Shown here piece by piece: positions 1 to 6,680 of a stretch of 8,406 nt of DNA (the stretch's first letter is position 1; each line of letters opens with the position of its first letter). Location of the stretch: positions 1 through 8,406 of the forward strand of contig JAIHVJ010000121.1 of the NCBI GenBank assembly GCA_022720335.1. The letters are read 5' to 3'. The position numbers and the translations under genes were made by a program. This DNA comes from Collinsella sp. (GTDB lineage Bacteria; Actinomycetota; Coriobacteriia; Coriobacteriales; Coriobacteriaceae). Under the pieces are notes generated by a model. That model saw only the letters and a program-made list of their open reading frames with translations. It ran no database searches and was not told the origin of the DNA.

Positions 1-1
1 C

Positions 2-1984
2 GTCGAGGGCATCGCCCAGCGTATCGTGGCCGGCGACGTGCCGAGCACCCTGCGCGACCGCGACCTCATCGAGCTCGACATGAGCGCGCTGGTCGCCGGT
101 GCCAAGTACCGCGGCGAGTTCGAGGACCGCTTGAAGGCCGTGCTCAAGGAGGTTCAAAAATCCGAAGGCAAGGTCATCCTGTTCATCGATGAGCTCCACA
201 CCATCGTGGGCGCGGGTGCCACCGAGGGTTCCATGGATGCCGGTAACATCCTCAAGCCTGCGCTCGCCCGTGGCGACCTGCATGCGATCGGCGCGACCAC
301 GCTCGATGAGTACCGCAAGTACATCGAGAAGGACGCGGCGCTCGCCCGTCGTTTCCAGACCGTGATGGTGAGCGAGCCTACCGTCGAGGACACCATCTCG
401 ATCCTGCGTGGCCTCAAGGAGAAGTACGAGATCTTCCACGGCGTGCACATCACCGATAGCGCGCTCGTGGCCGCCGCCGACCTCTCCGATCGCTATATCG
501 TCGACCGCTTCCTGCCCGACAAGGCCATCGACCTGGTCGACGAGGCCGCAAGCCGTCTGCGCATGGAACTCGACAGCATGCCGGTCGAGATCGATGCCAC
601 CACGCGTCAGCTCACCCAGCTGCAGATCGAGGAGCAGGCGCTCATGAAGGAGACCGACGACGCCTCCAAGGAGCGTCTGGAGGCCCTGCGCCAGGAGATC
701 GCCGAGGTCCAAGAAAAGCTCAACGTGCAAAAGGCCGGCTGGCTCAACCAGAAGAACGCCATCGATCACGTGCAGGAGCTCAAGGGGCAGCTCGACGAGG
801 CCAAGAGCGAAGAGGAGCGCGCGACGCGCAACGGCGATTTGGGTCGTGCGTCCGAGCTGCGCTATTCCGTGATCCCGGGTCTGCAGCAGCAGATTCAGGA
901 GTCCGAGGCTGCGCTCGAGGCACAAAAGCAGCAGGACGGCGAGGGCCTCAACGAGCAGGTGACCTCCGATGAGATCGCCGAGGTCGTGAGTGCCTGGACC
1001 GGCGTGCCCGTGTCCAAGATGATGCAGGGCGAGCTCGACAAGTTGAAGGGCTTGGAGGGCGAGCTGCATAAGCGCGTCATCGGCCAGGACGAGGCCGTCT
1101 CCGCCGTCGCCGCAGCTGTGCGCCGCAGCCGTGCGGGCCTCTCCGATCCGGACAAGCCCATCGGCAGCTTCTTCTTCCTGGGCCCCACCGGCGTAGGCAA
1201 GACCGAGCTCGCCAAGGCGCTTGCCGAGTGCCTGTTCGACGACGAGCGCGCGCTCGTGCGTATCGACATGTCCGAGTACATGGAGAAGTTCAGCGTCCAG
1301 CGTCTGATCGGTGCGCCCCCGGGATACGTGGGCTACGACGAGGGCGGCCAGCTTACCGAGGCCGTACGCCGTCGCCCCTACTCCGTGATCTTGCTCGACG
1401 AGATGGAGAAGGCCCATCCGGATGTCTTCAACGTGCTGCTGCAGGTGCTCGACGACGGCCGCCTGACCGACGGTCAGGGTCGCCAAGTGTCCTTCAAGAA
1501 CACGATCATCATCATGACGTCCAACGTGGGCTCCAAGGCTATCGCCGAGCTTTCCGGCAAGGACGAGGAGGAGATGCGCCATCAGGTCAACGCGGCCATG
1601 GCTCAGACCTTCCGCCCCGAGTTCCTCAACCGTATCGACGACATCGTGGTGTTCCATCCGCTCGGCATGGCGCAGATCGAGAAGATCGTCGACATCCAGC
1701 TCGCCGACGTCCGCGCGCGTCTGGCCAAGGAGCGCATGACGCTTGCCATCACCCCGGCAGCCAAGCAGATGCTCGCCGTGGGCGGCCTGGACCCCGTGTT
1801 CGGTGCCCGTCCGCTCAAGCGCCTGGTGCAGCGCGAGGTCGTGGATGCCATCGCCGCCGCCATCATCGACGGCACGGTGCGCGAGGGCGATCAGGTGACG
1901 GTCGACGTCGACAAGGACGGCGGCTTTACCGTCGTGTGCGACAGCACGCCGGCGGCCACCTACGAGGTTCCCGACGCCGAGTAG
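2..1984 (+). CDS. clpB: ATP-dependent chaperone ClpB, 5'-truncated by the window edge
   Basis: Hsp100/AAA+ disaggregase that works with DnaK/DnaJ/GrpE to pull polypeptides out of cytosolic aggregates. The frame is open from base 2 and gives 660 residues; a full ClpB has about 860-880, so the N domain and the first Walker A are upstream. Visible in order: pore-loop region AKYRGEFE (about 101-124); NBD1 Walker B VILFIDEL (173-196); arginine-finger segment ALARRF (about 338-355); the long Glu/Lys/Gln-rich coiled-coil M domain (about 596-950), which separates ClpB from ClpA and most ClpC; the linker AWTGVPVSKM; NBD2 Walker A GPTGVGKT (1181-1204); Walker B VILLDE (1385-1402) followed by the GRLTDGQGR segment; sensor 1 MTSNVGS; and sensor 2 GARPLKR (1802-1822). 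All key residues visible are intact. The stop TAG at 1982 is followed by a strong terminator, so clpB ends its transcription unit. Its promoter and any heat-shock operator lie outside the window. Confidence 0.98.
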   Translation, partial: VEGIAQRIVAGDVPSTLRDRDLIELDMSALVAGAKYRGEFEDRLKAVLKEVQKSEGKVILFIDELHTIVGAGATEGSMDAGNILKPALARGDLHAIGATTLDEYRKYIEKDAALARRFQTVMVSEPTVEDTISILRGLKEKYEIFHGVHITDSALVAAADLSDRYIVDRFLPDKAIDLVDEAASRLRMELDSMPVEIDATTRQLTQLQIEEQALMKETDDASKERLEALRQEIAEVQEKLNVQKAGWLNQKNAIDHVQELKGQLDEAKSEEERATRNGDLGRASELRYSVIPGLQQQIQESEAALEAQKQQDGEGLNEQVTSDEIAEVVSAWTGVPVSKMMQGELDKLKGLEGELHKRVIGQDEAVSAVAAAVRRSRAGLSDPDKPIGSFFFLGPTGVGKTELAKALAECLFDDERALVRIDMSEYMEKFSVQRLIGAPPGYVGYDEGGQLTEAVRRRPYSVILLDEMEKAHPDVFNVLLQVLDDGRLTDGQGRQVSFKNTIIIMTSNVGSKAIAELSGKDEEEMRHQVNAAMAQTFRPEFLNRIDDIVVFHPLGMAQIEKIVDIQLADVRARLAKERMTLAITPAAKQMLAVGGLDPVFGARPLKRLVQREVVDAIAAAIIDGTVREGDQVTVDVDKDGGFTVVCDSTPAATYEVPDAE

Positions 1985-2018
1985 ATTTTTGGGACATGCC
2001 TTAAAATCTACCAGGCAT
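1982..2018. other. Overlapping inverted repeats at the clpB stop codon
   Basis: TAGATTTT (1982-1989) is repeated in inverse as AAAATCTA (2003-2010), an exact 8-bp match that includes the stop codon. ATGCCT (1996-2001) is inversely repeated as AGGCAT (2013-2018). The right half of each pair falls next to or inside the other stem, so the two hairpins would compete in RNA. They lie just before the main terminator hairpin and may protect the mRNA 3' end or do nothing; the sequence shows only the symmetry. Confidence 0.45.
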
Positions 2019-2031
2019 CTCTAAACGCCAA

Positions 2032-2066
2032 GGGCGGCGGATCCAATTGGGTCTGCCGCCCTTTTT
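2032..2066 (+). terminator. Strong intrinsic terminator after clpB
   Basis: A 13-bp stem formed by 2032-2044 and 2049-2061 (GGGCGGCGGATCC with GGGTCTGCCGCCC, all pairs Watson-Crick or G-U) closes on an AATT loop and is followed directly by five T residues (2062-2066). Upstream A residues can pair with the first T residues and lengthen the stem. This is a textbook Rho-independent terminator for clpB, about 47 bases after its stop. Confidence 0.93.
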
Positions 2067-2118
2067 CGTGCGACAATCGATGATGCTGAACGTGAGCACA
2101 TGGCAAGGAGATATGCAG

Positions 2119-2313
2119 ATGAAAGACGAGAACAAGACGAACACGCCGGCGACCGAGGCAGCGCCCGCCGCACCCAAGCCTGCGCCTAAGCCGGCACCCA
2201 AGCCGCGCGACCCTTTCATTCGTGCCGAGAACGAGGACGACGACGGCTACGATCCCTACAGCGATCGCCGCCCCGAGCACGAGCCGATGTTCGAAGCCGA
2301 CCCCTGGCGCTGA
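2119..2313 (+). CDS. Small acidic Pro/Ala/Lys-rich hypothetical protein
   Basis: Unrecognised 64-residue protein. The start at 2119 is chosen because AAGGAG (2105-2110) lies 8 bases before it; the in-frame ATG at 2113 would be only 2 bases from that site, and the ATGs at 2080 and 2083 have no ribosome binding site. The first part is low-complexity, rich in Thr, Ala and Pro, with a tandem lysine-proline motif (PKPAPKPAPKP). The rest is polar and strongly acidic, with an EDDDGYDPYSDRRPE segment and a tail ending in DPWR. There is no signal peptide, membrane segment or cysteine, so it is probably a disordered cytosolic protein. It starts after the clpB terminator and no clear promoter was seen; partial read-through from clpB is possible. 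The good ribosome binding site and clean composition favour a real gene, but nothing visible indicates a function. Confidence 0.7.
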   Translation: MKDENKTNTPATEAAPAAPKPAPKPAPKPRDPFIRAENEDDDGYDPYSDRRPEHEPMFEADPWR

Positions 2314-2337
2314 GTGCCACCCAAAAGGCCACTAATA

Positions 2338-2404
2338 AGTTGCGGTGAAATAGGGACTGTTTTGCGGTTTGACCAGCAAAAACAGTCCCTATTTCACCGC
2401 AACT
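2338..2404. repeat. Long near-perfect palindrome, REP/MITE-like intergenic element
   Basis: The 28-base arm 2338-2365 is matched in inverse by the 29-base arm 2376-2404. The only difference is one extra A in the A-run of the right arm (5 against 4 T in the left arm). The core is TGCGGTGAAATAGGGACTGT. The 10-base centre can itself pair GGT with ACC, so the hairpin is almost continuous. No T-run follows, so it is not a standard terminator, although it could block 3' exonucleases. Size and symmetry fit a REP- or MITE-like mobile palindrome. No clear target-site duplication was seen. Multi-copy status cannot be judged from one window. Confidence 0.75.
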
Positions 2405-2537
2405 GCGTTAGGGATTTTTCTACAGGGGGAGGGTAGTCAAAAAAGTCCCGTCCCAAATCGACTGTCCAGGGAGTCGCATTCGAGCTTGGTTGTCCTCTCA
2501 GCCACTCGGCATCCTTCGAGCAGTAATAGTGAAAAAA
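2405..2537. other. Intergenic stretch without a gene
   Basis: No credible coding sequence was found between the palindrome and the operator cluster. A GGGATTTTT (about 2411-2419) faces an AAAAAAGTCCC (about 2440-2450), an imperfect inverted pair whose GGGAC plus T-run resembles the core of the neighbouring palindrome, and CGACT/AGTCG forms a short stem near 2459-2476. The stretch may be a decayed copy of the same repeat family. Nothing else was recognised. Confidence 0.4.
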
Positions 2538-2558
2538 CTTGCTTAAGTGTTAATCAAG
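2538..2558. promoter_or_regulatory. Upstream dyad with TTAATCAAG half-sites
   Basis: CTTGCTTAA (2538-2546) and TTAATCAAG (2550-2558) form an inverted repeat with 8 of 9 matches and a 3-base gap. The right half, TTAATCAAG, recurs exactly at 2582-2590, 32 bp (about three helical turns) downstream inside the promoter dyad. This repeated, helically phased arrangement in front of the ATPase suggests a regulator binding site. The regulator is not identifiable from the sequence. Confidence 0.5.
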
Positions 2559-2567
2559 TCAGATATT

Positions 2568-2625
2568 ATCTTGCTCTCTAATTAATCAAGAATCGCTATA
2601 ATTTTGATTAGCTAGAGAGCAAGAT
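2568..2625 (+). promoter_or_regulatory. ATPase promoter: TATAAT inside a 22-bp inverted repeat
   Basis: The arm 2568-2589 matches the inverse of 2604-2625 at 20 of 22 positions. The 14-base spacer holds a consensus -10 box TATAAT at 2597-2602, which would start RNA near 2609, inside the right arm. There is no good -35: TTGCTC (2571-2576) is 20 bases away, longer than the usual 17. Because the transcript would lack the left arm, the dyad most likely acts on DNA as an operator that covers the promoter, not as an RNA hairpin. The segment is clearly more AT-rich than the surrounding DNA. Confidence 0.65.
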
Positions 2626-2634
2626 TGGAGAATC

Positions 2635-3987
2635 ATGGCATTCAACGACTTGATCGCCCAGAAAATAAAGGACTTTGAACAGCAGGGGGTTCCGCAGGTC
2701 TTTGAGCGAGACCTTGATCTAGGAAACCCACAGGAGCCAAAGCGCGACAACATCGTAAATGTGATTGTGGGGGCCCGCCGTTGTGGAAAGACGTATCGCC
2801 TGTATCAGGAGATGCGGCGGCTTCAGAGCCGGGGCGTCGAGCTTGACCGGATGCTTTACTTCAATTTTGAGGATGAGCGCTTGCGCCCGTATGAGCCATC
2901 GCTGCTGGCGGACGTGCTCGACACGTTCTATGCGCTGTATCCTGTTGCTCGAACCGAGGGCGCTTACATTTTCTTTGACGAGATCCAGGAAATTCCCGAA
3001 TGGGGTGCGTTTCTGCGGCGTGTAGTCGATACGGAGAAAGCGACCGTCTATGTGACGGGATCTTCTTCTAAGATGCTGTCCTCAGAACTTAAGAGCGAGT
3101 TCAGGGGTCGTTCTCTTGTGCGAGAGCTTTTTCCGTTGAGTTTTTCGGAATACGTTCGATATAAGACGGGGAGCGTTCTCGAGCCAGATGCGACCTTTTC
3201 CCCGAGCGATGCAGCGCTGCTTCGACATCATCTGATCGGGTATCTTGAACAAGGGGGATTCATCGCGACACTTGAGCAGACGCCCACAGACGCGATTCAG
3301 CTGCTACAGGAATATGCTTCGCGAACGGTCGCTATGGACGTCGTTGAGCGTTACGACGTCAAGAACCCTCGCCTGGCATCGCTGTTCTTGACGCGGTGTA
3401 TGGCATCTTCGGGACGAGAGCTGTCAGTGAACAAAGTGTACAACGAGTTCAAGAGCAGACAGATACCCGTCAGTCGTAATTCGCTCAGCGATTTACTTGA
3501 GTATTATGAGGACGCCTACCTGTTATTTTCTGTGCCGGAGTTCACGCGTTCACTGGCAAATAACATGCGGTCTGCGTCTAAGGTCTACGCTGTCGACCCT
3601 GCGATGTTTGGAGCATTCTCTCCCGCATCAGCATTGGACCAGGGCCAGAGGCTCGAGACCGCAGTGTTCAATGCGCTAAGAAGAAAGACTCCCGCGGTGA
3701 GGACCGGCTCGGTCTGCCGCCTGCTGATCAAAGAGAAGAGCAAAAGCCATGAGGTGGACTTTGTGGCTGGGGACGCGCTTCTCATGCGGGCTTATAGCCT
3801 GATTCAGGTGAGTGCGGATATGGCACGTGAGAAAACGCGCGAGCGCGAAATTGCCGCGCTTGATGCCTCGATGGCCCAGTTCGATCTTGGCGAGTCGGCA
3901 ATCGTTACCATGGATGAACAGACCGATATTTCATGCGAGCACGGTGTGGTCCACGTTGTGCCCGCATGGAAGTGGCTCCTTGCCTAA
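2635..3987 (+). CDS. AAA_14/DUF4143-family ATPase
   Basis: Cytosolic ATPase of the large, poorly understood AAA_14 plus DUF4143 family; 450 residues, a normal length. An N-terminal AAA+ domain carries Walker A GARRCGKT (46-53), Walker B YIFFDE (111-116) and a sensor-1-like TGSS (141-144), followed by the family signature GRS..ELFPLSFSEY (158-173). A middle helical part (about 215-310) resembles the winged-helix region usual in the family. The C-terminal DUF4143 domain has a nuclease-like layout: GQRLETAV with E341, HEVDFV with E373 and D375, then IQVS, where Q391 stands where many relatives have the EvK lysine. REREIAAL (402-409) fits the subgroup with this QV motif. A GGAG lies 4 bases before ATG 2635. 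The gene stands alone behind an AT-rich operator region and is more AT-rich than its neighbours, which suggests horizontal acquisition. The family's substrate is unknown; a defence or DNA-related role would be speculation. Confidence 0.9.
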   Translation: MAFNDLIAQKIKDFEQQGVPQVFERDLDLGNPQEPKRDNIVNVIVGARRCGKTYRLYQEMRRLQSRGVELDRMLYFNFEDERLRPYEPSLLADVLDTFYALYPVARTEGAYIFFDEIQEIPEWGAFLRRVVDTEKATVYVTGSSSKMLSSELKSEFRGRSLVRELFPLSFSEYVRYKTGSVLEPDATFSPSDAALLRHHLIGYLEQGGFIATLEQTPTDAIQLLQEYASRTVAMDVVERYDVKNPRLASLFLTRCMASSGRELSVNKVYNEFKSRQIPVSRNSLSDLLEYYEDAYLLFSVPEFTRSLANNMRSASKVYAVDPAMFGAFSPASALDQGQRLETAVFNALRRKTPAVRTGSVCRLLIKEKSKSHEVDFVAGDALLMRAYSLIQVSADMAREKTREREIAALDASMAQFDLGESAIVTMDEQTDISCEHGVVHVVPAWKWLLA

Positions 3988-4060
3988 TCATCTATGGACC
4001 TGTGGGGTCAGGACCTCCTGGCTCCCTCATCACGGTTGGGGAGCACCTTGCTGCGCCAGG
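3988..4060. other. Convergent gap with several short dyads, no clear terminator
   Basis: This 73-bp gap separates the ATPase from the oppositely oriented gene. It holds CAGGA/TCCTG (4008-4019, 2-base loop) and GCTCCC/GGGAGC (4021-4026 with 4039-4044). CCAGG/CCTGG (4056-4060 with 4066-4070) has the minus-strand gene's stop codon in its loop. None is followed by a T-run on either strand, so any termination here is weak or Rho-dependent. Confidence 0.35.
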
Positions 4061-5557
4061 CTAGTCCTGGGCTTTGATACTCGGCATCAGAATCTGGGCG
4101 AGGTAGTCGGTCTCGAGTTTGGCGGCGGCGTCGGCCTTGCCGTCTTTGCCGACCAGCACGTTCTTGATCTGGCTATAGGTATAGCGGTTGCCGGTCGTAA
4201 GCTCGACAAGCTCAATGGCCGTGTCCATGGGGTAGGTTGACACGGGGTTCTGCGTCTGTCCGTTGATGGTCTGGGGCACCACGTACGGATAGACGGGGCC
4301 GCTGGCGTAGACGGTATAACCGTTGCCTAGGCTGACCGTGCCCAAAACCGTATCGCCGTCATCGGGCGTAAAGGTCTCGCCATCGCGCACGGCGACGAGC
4401 GTCACGAGCGGCGTATTGGCGTCGTCGCCCAGATAGATGCATAGCGTGCTTCCGTTTTGCCAAGTTGCGACCTTGCCGTACCACTCGACGGGAATATCGA
4501 GCTGGTAGAGGTCGGTTGCCTTGTGGCGAGCGTCAGCATCACGGGACGCCTGTGCCTTTTGCGCGCTCACGGCGTTGGCGGCGGCATCGCGGCGCGTGAT
4601 TGCGGCCTGCTGAAGTATCTTGGCGGCAGCGGCAGAGCTCGCGCCGCCCTCCTCGGCATACTTGGCGGCGGCATCGATCTGGTCGTCAGTCACCGTGTCG
4701 GCCGAAGGCACCTTGAGCTTAAAGGTGGCCTGGGCACTTAAATCCTGTCCATCGCTCTTAACGGTGACCTGCGTCTTGGTGGTCGGGACGGTATAGATGG
4801 TGCCGTCGGCCGCGATGGGGGAGGCAGCGATGGAGAGCGTGTAATCGCCGGGCAGCAGTTTGATGCCGCGGCCGTGCTCGTCAACATAGAGCGTTTCGCT
4901 CACGGAGGAGCCATCAGCGTCCTGGCCGCTCACCTGTACGGGAATCTTGGAGCCGGTGGAACAGTCGAGGCCCGCGGCATGCACGCCAATCTGCACTGAC
5001 ATCATCGTGTGGGCATTGGCGGCGACAGCGGCAGCCTGCTCTTGCTGATATCCATTCCAGGCAGCATAGCCTGCACCGCCGGCGACGAGCGCGACGGCCA
5101 CAACGCCGGCAACCATCAGGTTGCGGCGCTTGGGCGACATCTTGCGATGGCGAACCTCGGCCTCGCGTGCCGAGGGAACGGATGGTAGGGGAATATCGCC
5201 CATGGCGATGGTCTCGTCCACGGCTGGTGCGGAACCCAGGCCAGGAAGCTCGCGGGTCAGCGAATCCTCGGCCGGTAAGCTGTCGAGCAAGACGGTTTCC
5301 TCGCCCGTGTCGGATTCGGGCTGGTTGCCGGCCTCGCTTTCGGTGTCTTCGTGATCTGCCTCATCCTCGGCAGGCTCAACGTCGCCTGCATCCTGATCAT
5401 CGGATTGCGCCTCGGTTTCCGGCTCATCCTGCACATCAACGCCCGAATCGTCAAACGCAATCTCATCGAGTGAAATCCGGTCTAAGCTCTCCAAGGCCTC
5501 AGCGCAAGCTTCTGCATCTTGGGCCGCATCCTCTTGGCCCATCGTCTCATCTTTCAT
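4061..5557 (-). CDS. Membrane-anchored protein with acidic cytoplasmic tail and large extracytoplasmic region
   Basis: Unrecognised 498-residue protein. The ATG at 5557 is chosen over an upstream in-frame ATG (5686) because that one would overlap the preceding gene deeply; GGGGG just before 5557 is a modest ribosome binding site. Residues 1-135 are disordered and strongly acidic (many Asp and Glu). A basic cluster, HRKMSPKRR (138-146), precedes one hydrophobic segment (about 147-167), predicting type II topology with the C-terminus outside. Residues about 185-285 look like a small beta domain, with LLPGDYTLSI near 234-243 recalling PEGA- or Ig-like folds. An Ala-rich helical stretch (about 288-348) leads to a final domain (350-498) with a strand-rich YLGDDANTPLVTLVAV segment. 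It lies 13 bases after the DUF5692-like gene and is probably co-transcribed with it. A surface, sensing or envelope role is inferred from topology only. Confidence 0.85.
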   Translation of the reverse strand: MKDETMGQEDAAQDAEACAEALESLDRISLDEIAFDDSGVDVQDEPETEAQSDDQDAGDVEPAEDEADHEDTESEAGNQPESDTGEETVLLDSLPAEDSLTRELPGLGSAPAVDETIAMGDIPLPSVPSAREAEVRHRKMSPKRRNLMVAGVVAVALVAGGAGYAAWNGYQQEQAAAVAANAHTMMSVQIGVHAAGLDCSTGSKIPVQVSGQDADGSSVSETLYVDEHGRGIKLLPGDYTLSIAASPIAADGTIYTVPTTKTQVTVKSDGQDLSAQATFKLKVPSADTVTDDQIDAAAKYAEEGGASSAAAAKILQQAAITRRDAAANAVSAQKAQASRDADARHKATDLYQLDIPVEWYGKVATWQNGSTLCIYLGDDANTPLVTLVAVRDGETFTPDDGDTVLGTVSLGNGYTVYASGPVYPYVVPQTINGQTQNPVSTYPMDTAIELVELTTGNRYTYSQIKNVLVGKDGKADAAAKLETDYLAQILMPSIKAQD

Positions 5558-5570
5558 ATATCCCCCAAGC

Positions 5571-6617
5571 TCAATATCGGGACAACACTGTACCCAAAAA
5601 CGGGACCCCATAGAGCCGCCGTGCGTAATCCACCTTGGCGCGGCGAGCGGTAGCCTTCTCCCAATCGCTGGTGCCCTCAAAGACATCCTGCTTGTAGGGA
5701 TTGCGGCCGAGCTTTTTGGCGCGGTAGGCGATGTAGATGATCGCGGCGACGTTGGCGATCAGTGCGGCGATCGAGACCGCGGTAGCGGCGCCGGGGTCGA
5801 GCGTGGAGTGGGTCACAAAGACGGACTCCTCCTGGAAGTACGGGAACACCTGGGCAAACATGCACCAAATGGCCAGCGTAAAGGCGCGGTTCTGGATCCA
5901 GCCGCCCTTGTTCCAGATAAAGGCGGCGACGGTGGGCGCCAACAGCAGCGCAAAGCCGCAGAACCAGGAATGGGTGGGCAGGCAGTTGTAGGTGTAGCAG
6001 AAGTTCCAGATGTCGTAGGCGATGATGTAGACCCAGGTCATGTCGGGCCACAGCATGTCGGTTTGATCCTCGGAGGCGTAGACGCTCCACCAACCGGTCA
6101 TGCAGAAGATGTTGATGATACCGGCGATGCCGTTGAACACGTTGTTCCAGCCGGCCAGCTGCGTAGCACCTTCGGAGGTGACCCAGGTGGACTCGCCCAG
6201 GACAAAGAAGTGGTAGGCGCTCTCGAAGTCGGACACGACGGCAATCATGATGTTGATGGCGACGATCACAAACGGCCACGCACGGAACCAATGCGCCTTG
6301 CCGATCTTTCCCCACTGGTACTTAATGGCAATGAAGCCCCAGCAACCGGCCAGCGCAGCGTATACCTTGGCGTAGTGGAACCAGCTGTTCTGGTACACAT
6401 GGGTGGGGTTGGCGAGCGCCCACTCGGCACCCTGCGAAACGCCGATGGCGATGGCGACGCAGTAGATGGTCATGGCCAGCGGAGCCACGCCAAAGATGAT
6501 TGCCGCGCCCAGCTTGGTGCGGCGGCCGACCTCGTTGAGCACGATCAGGCCAATAAAGACCATGGCCCAGCCGGCCCAGTGGATAAGGGTATCGCTACCC
6601 CAAACATCGAACAGCAT
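5571..6617 (-). CDS. Polytopic membrane protein, DUF5692-like
   Basis: Integral membrane protein of 348 residues with about eight or nine hydrophobic segments (roughly 11-29, 38-60, 82-100, 113-130, 157-173, 192-210, 217-235, 245-260, 277-298) and a basic, soluble C-terminal tail (300-348). It is unusually rich in Trp, Tyr and Phe. The segment WPDMTWVYIIAYDIWNFCY (190-208), followed by NCLPTHSW (211-218), with charged and polar residues inside a membrane stretch, is what I associate with DUF5692; this assignment is from memory. Such buried Asp/Asn/His residues suggest a transporter or membrane enzyme, but the substrate is unknown. AAAGGAG lies 6 bases before ATG 6617, an excellent ribosome binding site. 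The gene follows the tetR remnant by 63 bases and precedes the anchored protein by 13, so the three are probably one unit. A TetR-controlled export or uptake role is plausible but not shown. Confidence 0.88.
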   Translation of the reverse strand: MLFDVWGSDTLIHWAGWAMVFIGLIVLNEVGRRTKLGAAIIFGVAPLAMTIYCVAIAIGVSQGAEWALANPTHVYQNSWFHYAKVYAALAGCWGFIAIKYQWGKIGKAHWFRAWPFVIVAINIMIAVVSDFESAYHFFVLGESTWVTSEGATQLAGWNNVFNGIAGIINIFCMTGWWSVYASEDQTDMLWPDMTWVYIIAYDIWNFCYTYNCLPTHSWFCGFALLLAPTVAAFIWNKGGWIQNRAFTLAIWCMFAQVFPYFQEESVFVTHSTLDPGAATAVSIAALIANVAAIIYIAYRAKKLGRNPYKQDVFEGTSDWEKATARRAKVDYARRLYGVPFLGTVLSRY

Positions 6618-6660
6618 GCTGCTCTCCTTTCACACGCCCGCGGCCCCTCTTCTGATCGCG

Positions 6661-6679
6661 GACAGTTTGGCCAAATGTC
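6661..6679. promoter_or_regulatory. Dyad between the tetR remnant and the membrane-protein gene
   Basis: TTTGGCCAAA (6666-6675) is a perfect 10-bp palindrome, flanked by GACA and TGTC, which extend the symmetry if one G (6665) is bulged. It sits in the 63-bp gap just after the tetR stop (6681) and about 44 bases before the membrane-protein start at 6617. It could be an operator or an RNA hairpin; no -35/-10 pair was recognised nearby. Confidence 0.4.
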
Positions 6680-6680
6680 G

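Noticed and set aside
1228..2004. A 258-codon plus-strand frame overlapping clpB.
   Set aside because: It is extremely Arg-rich, lies wholly in an alternative frame of a conserved ClpB region, and is a GC-bias artefact.
2338..2404. The long palindrome as an intrinsic terminator of the small gene ending at 2313.
   Set aside because: No T-run follows either arm directly, and the arm length and exactness are far beyond normal terminators; a repeat element is a better reading.
2369..2581. A 70-codon plus-strand frame in the gap before the ATPase.
   Set aside because: It starts with TTG inside the palindrome, has no ribosome binding site, and runs through the operator dyad; repeat and regulatory DNA explain the stretch better.
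3812..4240. A 142-codon plus-strand frame spanning the end of the ATPase and the convergent gap.
   Set aside because: It overlaps the conserved ATPase C-terminus in another frame and then the antisense of the anchored-protein gene; no motif or ribosome binding site.
5558..5686. A 43-residue N-terminal extension of the anchored protein from the ATG at 5686.
   Set aside because: It would overlap the end of the upstream membrane-protein gene by more than 110 bases and is compositionally unlike the acidic start beginning at 5557, which is 13 bases after that gene.
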